Of a stretch of 16,262 nucleotides of DNA, positions 6,464 through 13,966 are shown piece after piece. The position numbers and the translations under genes are program-made. The DNA comes from Geoalkalibacter_A sp034189505 (GTDB lineage: Bacteria > Desulfobacterota > Desulfuromonadia > Desulfuromonadales > Geoalkalibacteraceae): positions 1-16,262 of the forward strand of contig JAXHUR010000072.1 in the NCBI GenBank assembly GCA_034189505.1. Direction: 5' to 3'. The notes beneath the pieces are model-generated. The model did no database searches. It was not told the origin of the DNA and saw only the letters and a program-made list of their open reading frames with translations. Each line of letters begins with the position of its first letter. Positions within the stretch are counted from its first letter, which is position 1.

Positions 6464-6502
6464 AAAAAAGCCCGCGCACCTCGGTTCAAGGTGCGCGGGC
6501 TT
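6464..6502 (-). terminator. Intrinsic terminator in the btuB leader (riboswitch expression platform)
   Basis: On the minus strand a 14-bp GC-rich stem AAGCCCGCGCACCT / AGGTGCGCGGGCTT encloses a 7-base loop and runs into six or more U residues. It sits between the cobalamin aptamer and the btuB start, about 60 bases before the ATG. The obvious reading is B12-induced premature termination. The matching antiterminator pairing could not be resolved by eye. Confidence 0.85.
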
Positions 6503-6568
6503 CGCGTTTTCGAAGGGCCGCTTTGTCCACCCTCCCATTCCCGGGGAGGCTTGTCGTGGGGGTGTCCG

Positions 6569-6738
6569 ACCGGCAGGTCTTCTGGCTCGCGATTCATCCT
6601 CCAGGCCGCCTTCCCGATCCGTTCGATCAGTGGCATCCGGCCCTTCGTCCTCGCTCACAGCGGCGGGTCCGCGGGGGATTTGCACCCCTCTTCCCTATCA
6701 AGCCCTTGCGGGCACCGGTGGACTGTTCAGTTTTCGAG
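6569..6738 (-). promoter_or_regulatory. Cobalamin (B12) riboswitch aptamer
   Basis: Read on the minus strand, the conserved blocks appear in canonical order: CACCGGTGCCC with GGGCTTGATAGGGAAG, then GGTGCAAATCCCCCGCGGAC, CCGCTGTGA, GAGGACGAAGG, CCACTG, CGGGAAGGC, and finally the B12 box AGCCAGAAGACCTGCC (plus-strand 6572-6587). This is the hallmark of adenosylcobalamin-type riboswitches. It lies in the leader of btuB upstream of an intrinsic terminator, so B12 should switch off the uptake operon. End coordinates are approximate. With the promoter and terminator it accounts for the 474-base non-coding stretch 6405-6878; the remaining 6804-6878 shows nothing I recognise. Confidence 0.95.
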
Positions 6739-6773
6739 TCATGCCCCCGAAGTGGCGGCTTCATCTGTTCGTT

Positions 6774-6803
6774 TCAATACAGCGGGGTTTGCCTGACTGT
6801 CAA
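6774..6803 (-). promoter_or_regulatory. Promoter of the B12-uptake operon
   Basis: A perfect -35 TTGACA (plus-strand 6798-6803) is followed after 18 bases by TATTGA (6774-6779) on the minus strand. Transcription would start near 6767, about 30 bases before the first conserved riboswitch block. This gives a leader of roughly 360 bases. The placement fits the riboswitch well. Confidence 0.6.
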
Positions 6804-6878
6804 GGAAAAAATCCTATGCTGTCGCCGCGTCTCAGAAGTTGAATCCGCTGGAGAGCATGCCGGCGGTAAGCTCTTAAA

Positions 6879-7718
6879 TCAGGACCATTTATCGAGAAAT
6901 TCCTCTGCCTTGCGCGCTTCTTCGGACAGCGGGTAACGCTCGCCGACACGGCGCAGAATCACCAGGGCGTTGTCGCGGTCACCCAGGGCATCGAATGCCA
7001 GGGCCTGTTTCAGCATGGCGGCTGCGGATTTGGGATGGTCACTGTATTTTTCGATGACATCCTGAAACTGGAGAATGGCGTTCTCATATTTTTTCTCGCC
7101 GTAATAGGCCTCGCCGATCCAGTAGAAGGCATTGACCGCCAGCTCGTGATCCGGGTACTGCTGCAGGAATTTACCGAGCGTTTCACGCCCGCGGGCGAAT
7201 TCGCCATTGCGCAGGATTGCATCACGCCCCTGTTCGTAGAGAGCCTCAGGGGAGGCGTCCTGTGCTGTGCCTTTCGACTCTGCCTGTACACCGACCTCAG
7301 GCTGGGGCTGCGTGGTAGATCTCGCCTCTTCAGTGGCCATCAGGCGATCCTCCAGCGCGCTGAGGCGCAGATCGAGGTCATCCCGAATCAGATCCATATT
7401 GTCCCGCAAGGCATTATTTTCTCGCGACATGTCTTCAAGACGACCGTTGATGGTCTGCAGGTCCACGCGCAGAGTATCGAGCGCAGCCTGCTGCTCCGCC
7501 ACACGCCGAGAAAGGGTCTCGAGCCGTGCATCGGTTTCCTGGGCCCGCTCCTCGGAACGACCGAGAACACGGCGCTCGATCTCTGCCAGGCGGCGCTTCA
7601 TCTCCTGCTGATCCTGCTCCATGCGCAACTGGGTCTGCGATGGGATGCAGCCGCCAAGCAGCATGGCCATCACCATGAATGAGAGCAGTATCGGAAAAAT
7701 AACGGTCTTTCGCACCAC
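6879..7718 (-). CDS. cpoB: Tol-Pal accessory protein CpoB (YbgF) with lipoprotein signal
   Basis: The 279-residue protein starts at GTG 7718, which has GGGAGG seven bases upstream. A signal sequence ends in a lipobox LLGGC near residue 24, so it is probably lipidated, whereas E. coli CpoB is a soluble periplasmic protein. Residues about 30-130 are a heptad-rich coiled coil (MEQDQQEMKRRLAEIE, then ETLSRRVAEQQAALDTLR), the CpoB trimerisation part. Residues about 160-275 hold three TPR repeats (YEQGRDAILRNGEFARG, AFYWIGEAYYGEKKYENAI, AMLKQALAFDALGDRDNALV). CpoB links Tol-Pal constriction to peptidoglycan synthesis. It is the last gene of the operon, separated from pal by a terminator-like hairpin. 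Confidence 0.88.
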   Translation of the reverse strand: MVRKTVIFPILLSFMVMAMLLGGCIPSQTQLRMEQDQQEMKRRLAEIERRVLGRSEERAQETDARLETLSRRVAEQQAALDTLRVDLQTINGRLEDMSRENNALRDNMDLIRDDLDLRLSALEDRLMATEEARSTTQPQPEVGVQAESKGTAQDASPEALYEQGRDAILRNGEFARGRETLGKFLQQYPDHELAVNAFYWIGEAYYGEKKYENAILQFQDVIEKYSDHPKSAAAMLKQALAFDALGDRDNALVILRRVGERYPLSEEARKAEEFLDKWS

Positions 7719-7738
7719 GATTGACCTCCCTTTCAGGC

Positions 7739-7763
7739 AAAAGGGCCGCGCAATGCGCGGCCC
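7739..7763 (-). terminator. Terminator-like hairpin between pal and cpoB
   Basis: On the minus strand GGGCCGCGC-ATT-GCGCGGCCC forms a 9-bp all-GC stem with a 3-base loop, followed by TTTT. It lies 22 bases after the pal stop and about 20 bases before the cpoB start codon. The U-run is short, so partial termination or attenuation is more likely than a full stop. Confidence 0.65.
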
Positions 7764-7785
7764 TCAGTTGATCTTCTTTGCTGAA

Positions 7786-8364
7786 CTATTCGACCGGCTT
7801 GAATTCGGCTCGCCGATTGCGCGACCAGGCCTCTTCCCCTCTGCCGGGGTCCAGGGGCAATTCCTCGCCGTAGGAGATCACCGACAACCGTCCCGGCTCC
7901 ACTCCCAGAGACACCAGGTAGTTTTTGACCGCCTGGGCCCGTTTTTCACCCAGGGCGAGGTTGTACTCATCGGAACCGCGCTCATCGCAGTGGCCCTCAA
8001 TAAGGACCTTGATCTGAGGGTTCTCCTTCAGGTATTCGGCATTGTCGGCCAGGGTCCGACGTGCTTCGGCAGACAGGGTGTACTGGTCGAATTCAAAGAA
8101 AATGCGCTGCAGCGCCTCAGAGGCATCCTCGCCATATCCGTCGCGAAAGCGCTCATCCTCGCGCATCTCTTCCGCCACGGCACTTTCGCTGATGTCGCCA
8201 TCCTGGTATCCCGCAAGCTCCTCATCGCTGAGGCGCGTTTCCTCCACAGGCTTACTGTAGTCGTCGTAACCCTCAGTGGCCGGTTTTTTGGCGCATCCGG
8301 CAAAAACAAGAAATGCCGCCATAACCAGCAATACTGTCAGTCTCATCCGCTGTTTGATTTTCAT
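7786..8364 (-). CDS. pal: Peptidoglycan-associated lipoprotein Pal
   Basis: The 192-residue protein begins at ATG 8364 behind a TAAGGAG Shine-Dalgarno sequence. A signal peptide ends in lipobox VFAGC near residue 24, giving an outer-membrane lipoprotein. A charged, low-complexity linker of about 60 residues follows. The C-terminal OmpA-like domain (about 85-190) shows IFFEFDQYTLS, the peptidoglycan-binding motif IEGHCDERGSDEYNLALGEK with RAQAVKNYL, and SYGEELP followed by RNRRAEF. Pal binds meso-diaminopimelate of peptidoglycan and TolB to hold the outer membrane during division. The 121-base gap to tolB contains no gene or clear terminator. Confidence 0.94.
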   Translation of the reverse strand: MKIKQRMRLTVLLVMAAFLVFAGCAKKPATEGYDDYSKPVEETRLSDEELAGYQDGDISESAVAEEMREDERFRDGYGEDASEALQRIFFEFDQYTLSAEARRTLADNAEYLKENPQIKVLIEGHCDERGSDEYNLALGEKRAQAVKNYLVSLGVEPGRLSVISYGEELPLDPGRGEEAWSRNRRAEFKPVE

Positions 8365-8485
8365 TGAACCTGCTCCTTAAAAGATTCCAGCTCTCATATA
8401 TATCGGTCGTCAAGTCGAACCGGTAAAAACCCGCCCATTATAGCGAACACAGCGTAAAAGACAACAACAACCGCGCAGTTGTCAT

Positions 8486-9775
8486 CTACCAGTTTTCGGA
8501 CCAGGCCGGATGGCTGGCCGCCCCCCCGGGAGGGGAGATGCGGCGTGCTCCGGTGCCGTCGGCACGCATGATGAAAATCGCCTTTTCGCCCGTCTCGTCG
8601 GAAGAATAGACGATGAAACGCCCATCGGGACTCCACCGCGGGTGCTCCTTGCTGCCCTTGCCGAAGGTCAGGCGGCGTTCGTCGCTGCCGTCGGGACGCA
8701 TCGTGTAAAGATCGAAGCGCGCATCTTTTAAACGGCTGAAGACAATGCGATCGCCCTGGGGACTCCAGTCCGGTGTGGCGTTATAGGTCCGGGCGGGAGT
8801 GAGTCGCCGCAGATTTTTGCCGTTGACATCCATGACAAAGACATGCGGCCCCCCCTGCCGGTCGGAGACGAAGGCCAGCCGATCGCCGCCGGGACTCCAA
8901 CTGACATCGACATCGATATTCCAGTCGTCGGTCAGCCGCTTGCGCAGTGAACCGTCAGTTCCTATCAGGTAAATTTCCGGGTTGCCCTGGTAGCTCAGGG
9001 TCAGAGCGATCTCTCGCCCGTCAGGCGCATAGCGTCCGCTGATATTGAGCCCCTCGCGGGCGGACAGGCGTGCTTCGCGCCCGGAGTAGATCTCCTTCCG
9101 ATAGAGATCGGGACTGTTTTCCTTGTAGGACGTGAAAATCAACTCTTTGCCCACCGGTGAAAAGTCCGGGTTGAGCACGATGGAGCGATGATTGGTAATG
9201 CGAACCGGCCCATGCCCATCCACATCCATCAAATAGAGTTCCTTGTGACCGGTGGCATTGGAAATATAGGCGATCTTGCTGTTGAACGGCCCCGGTTCGC
9301 CGGTCAGGCGGCGCAGGATCTGGTCGGCGAAAGCATGCGCCATACGCCGCGCATCGGCAGGCTTGCCGACATAGCGCCGACCGTCGAGCATGCGCCGGCG
9401 GGTGACGTCGAACAGGCGTGCTTCGACAATCAGCTGCTCCCCTTCGAGGCGATAAACCCCCTTGACCAGGGATTCGGCACCGAGCATGCGCCACTGGGAA
9501 AAGTCGACCTGGGTGCTGCTCAGCCCTTTGTTCCGCGCATCGGAGAGGAAAGAGGCGGGATCGATGAAGTTGAACAGACCTGAGAGCTCCAGGTCGGTCT
9601 TCAGCACCGCGTTGATCTCTTCGGCCACTCCAGAGGGAGCGTCGGCACCCTGGGGAATAAATCTTGTCAACGCCAGCGGAATGGTCTGCTGTCCCGGCGC
9701 GCGAATTTCAATCTCCGCTCCGGCTCCAGCGGCAAAAGCCAGCAGCATAAAACAGGTCAGAATAAAACGGGACAT
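8486..9775 (-). CDS. tolB: Tol-Pal periplasmic beta-propeller protein TolB
   Basis: The 429-residue protein is the usual TolB length. The ATG at 9775 lies 6 bases after the tolA stop, with GGAG upstream. A signal peptide MSRFILTCFMLLAFAAGAGA is followed by an N-terminal alpha/beta domain (about 22-165: PLALTRFIPQG, FNFIDPASFLSD, ADQILRRLTGE). A six-bladed propeller of WD40-like (PD40) repeats then recurs with the pattern SPxGxxIxFxSxRxGxxxIYxMxxDGxxxRRLT, for example ARTYNATPDWSPQGDRIVFS. TolB binds Pal and TolA and shuttles Pal to the division site. Confidence 0.95.
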   Translation of the reverse strand: MSRFILTCFMLLAFAAGAGAEIEIRAPGQQTIPLALTRFIPQGADAPSGVAEEINAVLKTDLELSGLFNFIDPASFLSDARNKGLSSTQVDFSQWRMLGAESLVKGVYRLEGEQLIVEARLFDVTRRRMLDGRRYVGKPADARRMAHAFADQILRRLTGEPGPFNSKIAYISNATGHKELYLMDVDGHGPVRITNHRSIVLNPDFSPVGKELIFTSYKENSPDLYRKEIYSGREARLSAREGLNISGRYAPDGREIALTLSYQGNPEIYLIGTDGSLRKRLTDDWNIDVDVSWSPGGDRLAFVSDRQGGPHVFVMDVNGKNLRRLTPARTYNATPDWSPQGDRIVFSRLKDARFDLYTMRPDGSDERRLTFGKGSKEHPRWSPDGRFIVYSSDETGEKAIFIMRADGTGARRISPPGGAASHPAWSENW

Positions 9776-9781
9776 GAGGCT

Positions 9782-10672
9782 CTACTCCAGAAGATCCTTG
9801 AGGTTGAAAACGATCGTGAAATCACTGCGGCGCTCCAGTTCGAAGGGCAGATTCTTCTCCCGCAGAATAGCCGAGCGCACCGAATCGTCAAACACCCGGT
9901 CGCCGGATTCATCCAGAAACTGGTAGGTGATCAGGCGCCCGTCGGCGCTGTAGGTGACCCTGACACGCGCTTCGAGATCGCGACGGCTGACCTGGTAGCG
10001 GGACAGGTTCCATTGCGCCTTAAAAAACTCCTTAAGCCAGGCCTGATAGGAGGCACCGGCCTGGTCGCCCTGCCCGTCGGGCATTCCCAGCGGCGCATCT
10101 GAGACCGGCGATGCGGGCCCTTCGTTTCCAGCGGCAAGAGCGGCCAGTTTTTCCTTGAGTGCATCTATCTCGCGCTTCTGCCGCAGTTTTTCGATGGCAC
10201 TCAGGGTGTCATCGTAGCCCTTTTCCGGCTTAGGCTCCGGCTTAGGCGCCGGCTTAGGCTCCGGCTTAGGCGCCGGCTTAGGCGCCGGCTTAGGCTCCGG
10301 CTTAGGCGCCGGCTTAGGTTCCGGCTTAGGCTCCGGCTTAGGCTCCGGCTTGGGCTCCGGCTTGGGCGCCGGCTTGGGCTCCGGCTTGGGCGCCGGCTTG
10401 GGCGCCGGTGCCGCCTGAGAAGGTTCACTTGCAGGAGAAGATTTCTTTTCCGCGGCCTCCGGGCGGCCCGCCTGGGGGTTGGCGACCGGCAACCGGGAAA
10501 GATCGACGTAATAAACGGGGCGCTGGTCGGGAGTGGAGCGGGGAATGAGAAACCCTGCAAACAGCAGGATCAGCAGCAGATGGAGCAACAGCGAAGTGGC
10601 CACCATCGGCGTCAGCGACGGATCGGGCCCGTTTTTCTTTGCGCCCCGCGGTCCGAACAGATTCAAGTTCAT
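9782..10672 (-). CDS. tolA: TolA with a TonB-like proline-rich spacer
   Basis: The 296-residue protein starts at ATG 10672, 12 bases after tolR. One N-terminal membrane helix (about residues 24-43, MVATSLLLHLLLILLFAGFL) anchors it in the inner membrane for contact with TolQR. The central spacer is fifteen four-residue PxPK units with x = A or E. This is unlike the alanine/lysine-rich helix of E. coli TolA and resembles the periplasm-spanning arm of TonB. A short coiled segment (IEKLRQKREIDALKEKLAAL) follows. The C-terminal domain (about 205-296: YQAWLKEFFKAQWNLSRY, ARVRVTYSADGRLITYQFLD) is of the TonB/TolA type. Position between tolR and tolB favours TolA; a TonB role, for instance serving btuB, cannot be excluded. 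Confidence 0.85.
   Translation of the reverse strand: MNLNLFGPRGAKKNGPDPSLTPMVATSLLLHLLLILLFAGFLIPRSTPDQRPVYYVDLSRLPVANPQAGRPEAAEKKSSPASEPSQAAPAPKPAPKPEPKPAPKPEPKPEPKPEPKPEPKPAPKPEPKPAPKPAPKPEPKPAPKPEPKPEKGYDDTLSAIEKLRQKREIDALKEKLAALAAGNEGPASPVSDAPLGMPDGQGDQAGASYQAWLKEFFKAQWNLSRYQVSRRDLEARVRVTYSADGRLITYQFLDESGDRVFDDSVRSAILREKNLPFELERRSDFTIVFNLKDLLE
10225..10408 (-). repeat. 12-bp tandem repeat (15 units) inside tolA
   Basis: Fifteen in-frame 12-bp units each encode PxPK. On the plus strand they read CCGGCTTAGGCT or close variants. In gene order x is A A E A E E E E A E A A E A E. The five units nearest the gene start use CCC-AAG for the P-K pair and the other ten use CCT-AAG. The outer five-unit blocks have the same A/E order, so a 60-bp block structure is visible. 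Unit number is likely to vary between strains by slippage. Confidence 0.92.
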
Positions 10673-10684
10673 AGTCGAAGAGAA

Positions 10685-11128
<444 letters not shown>

Positions 11129-11130
11129 GG

Positions 11131-11793
11131 CTAGCGTCTTCCCATCCGGTCAACGATGTTGAGGAATTCCTGGCTGAAATTATCCATCTCGTTGGTCAGG
11201 TTGTTTACCTTGGCAATGAAATGATTGTAGCCGACCACCGCCGGAATCGCCGCAGCCAGACCGATGGCTGTTGCGATCAGGGCCTCGGAGATGCCTGGCG
11301 CCACCACTGCCAGCGAGGCGCTGCCGCTCTCGCCGATACCGTGAAATGCGTCCATGATCCCCCACACCGTACCGAAAAGGCCGATGAAAGGAGCGGTGGA
11401 GCCGGTGGTGGCGAGAAAGGGCAAAAATTTTTCCAGCCGTTGGATCTCAGAGGTCGTTGCCCGCCGCAGGGCGCGTTCCACATTGCCGCCGGAACCGAAA
11501 TCGGCCCCGGGCTCCTCACCTTCGCGGCGCTGACGCCCCTTGACCATCTCCTGGTACCCTTCACGAAACAGGGTGGTCAGGGGAGTGTGGGGAAAATCCC
11601 GCAATCCCTGGCCGATGGCATCAAAGCGTTTTTTCGCCCAGAAAAAGTCGAGAAACCGCTCCGAATCTGCCAGAGCCCGGTAAACCACCCGCCACTTGTA
11701 GAATATGATGGCCCAGGATACGACGGAGAAATAAACCAGTATCGCCATGACCAGCTTGACGACCGGCCCGGCGTCGAGAATCAGCTCGAACAA
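11131..11793 (-). CDS. tolQ: Tol-Pal inner-membrane protein TolQ (MotA/TolQ/ExbB family)
   Basis: The 220-residue protein starts at TTG 11793, supported by GGGAGG seven bases upstream and by the conserved start MFELILDAGPVVKLVM. Three membrane helices are visible: about 10-32, about 125-147 and about 160-182. The segments FLPFLATTGSTAPFIGLFGTVWGIMDAFHGI and SEALIATAIGLAAAIPAVV (with a break between them) are the family's proton-channel core. A cytoplasmic loop of about 90 residues lies between helices 1 and 2, as expected. It is the first gene of the Tol operon, directly behind the promoter at 11843-11871. No ybgC precedes it, unlike in E. coli. Confidence 0.94.
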   Translation of the reverse strand: MFELILDAGPVVKLVMAILVYFSVVSWAIIFYKWRVVYRALADSERFLDFFWAKKRFDAIGQGLRDFPHTPLTTLFREGYQEMVKGRQRREGEEPGADFGSGGNVERALRRATTSEIQRLEKFLPFLATTGSTAPFIGLFGTVWGIMDAFHGIGESGSASLAVVAPGISEALIATAIGLAAAIPAVVGYNHFIAKVNNLTNEMDNFSQEFLNIVDRMGRR

Positions 11794-11842
11794 GGATTGC
11801 CTCCCACTGAGGAAAAAAGATTGCCTTCAGGACAACGTGCAG

Positions 11843-11871
11843 ATTATCGAGGATCATACCTGACAAGTCAA
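11843..11871 (-). promoter_or_regulatory. Promoter of the tol-pal operon
   Basis: On the minus strand TTGACT (plus-strand 11866-11871) is followed after exactly 17 bases by GATAAT (11843-11848), each matching the sigma70 consensus in five of six positions. The start point would be near 11836, about 43 bases before the tolQ start codon. The rest of the 11794-11984 gap shows no gene. Confidence 0.7.
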
Positions 11872-11984
11872 CAACGGCCAACGCGACAACAGCCGGTCAG
11901 CCTCGGCAGATTTTCACCAATCCGCCAATAAGTTGTGCCATTCTCGCCGGTGACGACCAGTGAAACGCAACAGAGAGGAGAGAG

Positions 11985-13028
11985 TCAGCAGACTTGAGCG
12001 GTGAGATTGAATTTTCCATCAACGGGGCGCAACCACGCAATGATGCCGGTCAGGGTTCCTTCGATGTGAAGAGGAGTGAAATAAACTTCCACCGAGTGAT
12101 CCGTTTTCCCCGGAAGCAGAGTCGTAATCACTGGCCTGGCACAGACACCTTCACGCACCTCCGCCAGGGCATTGCGCAGAATTTCCTGATCCGCTGCGGG
12201 AAAAATATCAAGATCGAGCAGGTTGCGTCCGGCAAGGTCCTCACGCCGGCACCCCACCAGGTCAAGCAGGGCATGGCTGCAGAACTGGATCTGGCCGTTG
12301 GAATTGAGACGCGCCAGCCCGATGTTGCTCCCTTCAACCAAAAGTTGATATTCGCGGCGGGCAACGGAGAGCATGGAGTTTTCCTGCTCCAGCAAACGGT
12401 TTTGATCCTTCAGGTCGGAAACCGCTTCGGAATCGACTTGGCAATCCTTGCCCCCGTGGCGCTCAGATTGCTCGCGCCTGAAGGGCCATGCCATCAGAAA
12501 CACTGCAGGCGGCAGCAGCACCAGAAGCCAGAGGGACCGCCCCATAAGTTTGATCGGCGCCAGAGCCTCGTCTCGTGCAGCGGCCACGACCAGTGTTGTT
12601 TTATGATCCAGGGGCAGAAACGTCAGCAGAAGGCCGCCCTTTTCCGAATCAACCGAAAGGCTTCCATGGGTGCCGCGCTGCAGGCGTTGAGCCAGATCGC
12701 GGCGGCTTTCTAAAGACGGCATCAATGGCGCCGGTAAATCTGCAAGCTGCGATATTCTTTGTTTTTCACGGCTGTAAAATGCGATCTGATTGTTCTCCAG
12801 CAACCCCTGGCTGCGGTCACCGAACAACTGCTTCATAACCGCTTCAGGCGCGACACCCTCACCCTGTTGTTCGATCAGAAGTGCGCTCTGTCGCGCCAAT
12901 CGCATCTGTTGGGCAAAAAACTCTTTTTCTCCCTTTGCCATGGCATTGTGATAATGCCGGAAAAAAATAACACCAAGGATCAGACTTACACAAAAAATGT
13001 TTAAAATCAGTAGCTTAACTGAGCGCAT
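11985..13028 (-). CDS. Membrane PAS-domain sensor without recognisable output domain
   Basis: The 347-residue protein starts at ATG 13028 with AAAGGAG seven bases upstream. A first membrane helix (about 5-24, LLILNIFCVSLILGVIFF), a periplasmic segment of about 140 residues, and a second helix (about 166-184, LWLLVLLPPAVFLMAWPF) give the usual two-pass sensor layout. The periplasmic part resembles the variable sensors of histidine kinases. A coiled segment (LKDQNRLLEQENSMLSVARR) leads to a PAS domain (about 228-335: YQLLVEGSNIGLARLNSNGQ, LVGCRREDLAGRNLLDLDIF). The protein stops there, with no histidine kinase, GGDEF, EAL or methyl-accepting domain. It could be a truncated kinase or a stand-alone sensor acting through protein contacts. 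It is transcribed alone between folE2 and the tol promoter. Confidence 0.75.
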   Translation of the reverse strand: MRSVKLLILNIFCVSLILGVIFFRHYHNAMAKGEKEFFAQQMRLARQSALLIEQQGEGVAPEAVMKQLFGDRSQGLLENNQIAFYSREKQRISQLADLPAPLMPSLESRRDLAQRLQRGTHGSLSVDSEKGGLLLTFLPLDHKTTLVVAAARDEALAPIKLMGRSLWLLVLLPPAVFLMAWPFRREQSERHGGKDCQVDSEAVSDLKDQNRLLEQENSMLSVARREYQLLVEGSNIGLARLNSNGQIQFCSHALLDLVGCRREDLAGRNLLDLDIFPAADQEILRNALAEVREGVCARPVITTLLPGKTDHSVEVYFTPLHIEGTLTGIIAWLRPVDGKFNLTAQVC

Positions 13029-13064
13029 GAAAGCTCCTTTGAATAACTATATTAGCTTCCATGA

Positions 13065-13093
13065 ATATTAAACTACTTTTACATTTTATGCAA
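13065..13093 (-). promoter_or_regulatory. Possible promoter of the PAS sensor gene
   Basis: On the minus strand TTGCAT (plus-strand 13088-13093) is followed after 17 bases by TAATAT (13065-13070), in an AT-rich stretch unlike the surrounding DNA. The start would be about 30 bases upstream of the start codon. Both hexamers are only partial matches to the sigma70 consensus. Confidence 0.4.
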
Positions 13094-13122
13094 CTCAGGA
13101 GTTATCAACTTTTTTCACAGCT

Positions 13123-13131
13123 TTATCCACA
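13123..13131 (+). promoter_or_regulatory. Isolated DnaA-box match
   Basis: TTATCCACA is an exact match to the strong DnaA-box consensus. A weaker TTATCAACT lies at 13102-13110, and the flanking 13029-13110 is AT-rich. No dnaA, dnaN, gidA or box cluster is present, so an origin is not supported. DnaA-responsive regulation of the PAS gene, or chance, are the remaining options. Confidence 0.35.
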
Positions 13132-13154
13132 GGGGGATTTTCAGGAAGGTAAAA

Positions 13155-13937
13155 TCAGTGGAGTTCCCTGTGTTCAACCAGGGCGTAGGCGGAGTGGTTG
13201 TGAATCGATTCAAAATTCTCACATTCCACCTTAAACCAGGTAATTTGCGGAAGGGAGGAGAGTCGCACGGTCACCGCCCGCACGATATCTTCCACAAACA
13301 TGGGGTTGTCATAGGCCTGTTCCGTCACCGCCTTCTCATCTTCGCGCTTGAGCAGGGAATAAACCGGCGCGCTGGCGCACTCCTCGAGCCAGCCAACCAG
13401 ATCTTCGATCCAGACGTGATCGCGATAGCGTATCTGGACGCTGATCAGGCTGCGCTGGTTATGGGCACCACGAGCACTGATCTCGCGCGAGCAGGGGCAC
13501 AGGGACGTCACCGGTACCGTCACCCCCAGCACGAAATCCTGCTCTTCCCCCAGGATGCCCAGCATGCGGCACTGATATTCCATCAAACCGACCGCACCGG
13601 AAACCGGCGCAGTTTTCTCGATGAAATAGGGAAAATCCAGTTCCAGGTAGGCACGGCTCGCTTCGAGGCGTTTCTTCATCTCGTGCAGGATGGTGTCGAG
13701 GCTCTCGATGCTGATCTCACCGTGATAGAGGTTCAGAACCTCGATAAAACGGCTCATGTGGGTGCCCTTGAAGTGATGCGGCAGATCTACATACATGTTG
13801 ACCCGCGCCACGGTGTGCTGGCGCACCTTACTCTTGTCGCTCACCACGATGGGATAGCGGATATTTTTCACGCCGACCTTGTCGATAGCAACGTTGCGGG
13901 TATCGGGGGACTGCTGCAGATCGGGCATCTCTGCCAT
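13155..13937 (-). CDS. folE2: GTP cyclohydrolase FolE2 (type IB)
   Basis: The enzyme converts GTP to dihydroneopterin triphosphate, the entry step of 7-deazaguanine (queuosine) and folate synthesis. From ATG 13937 (GAGG seven bases upstream) it has 260 residues, within the family range; a start at 13973 adds 12 residues overlapping queC and is less likely. Visible family segments are IDKVGVKNIRYP near the N-terminus, ARVNMYVDLPHHFKGTHMSR, and the catalytic-site motif VTSLCPCSREIS with the conserved cysteine. Further on come HNQRSLISVQIRY, NPMFVEDIVRAVT and a C-terminal NFESIHNHSAYA. FolE2 replaces FolE in many bacteria and does not strictly need zinc. The gene follows queC by 29 bases, which supports a queuosine role. 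Confidence 0.93.
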   Translation of the reverse strand: MAEMPDLQQSPDTRNVAIDKVGVKNIRYPIVVSDKSKVRQHTVARVNMYVDLPHHFKGTHMSRFIEVLNLYHGEISIESLDTILHEMKKRLEASRAYLELDFPYFIEKTAPVSGAVGLMEYQCRMLGILGEEQDFVLGVTVPVTSLCPCSREISARGAHNQRSLISVQIRYRDHVWIEDLVGWLEECASAPVYSLLKREDEKAVTEQAYDNPMFVEDIVRAVTVRLSSLPQITWFKVECENFESIHNHSAYALVEHRELH

Positions 13938-13966
13938 GACTGGGCCTCTTCGTGCGAAACAACTTG

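Noticed and set aside
4503..6842. A 779-residue open frame on the plus strand opposite btuB
   Set aside because: It is antisense to a clear TonB-dependent receptor, crosses the riboswitch and terminator, and has no recognisable domain. It is a by-product of GC-rich codon use.
13029..13154. A replication origin at the DnaA boxes
   Set aside because: Only one exact and one weak box are present, with no dnaA/dnaN/gidA neighbours and no 13-mer array.
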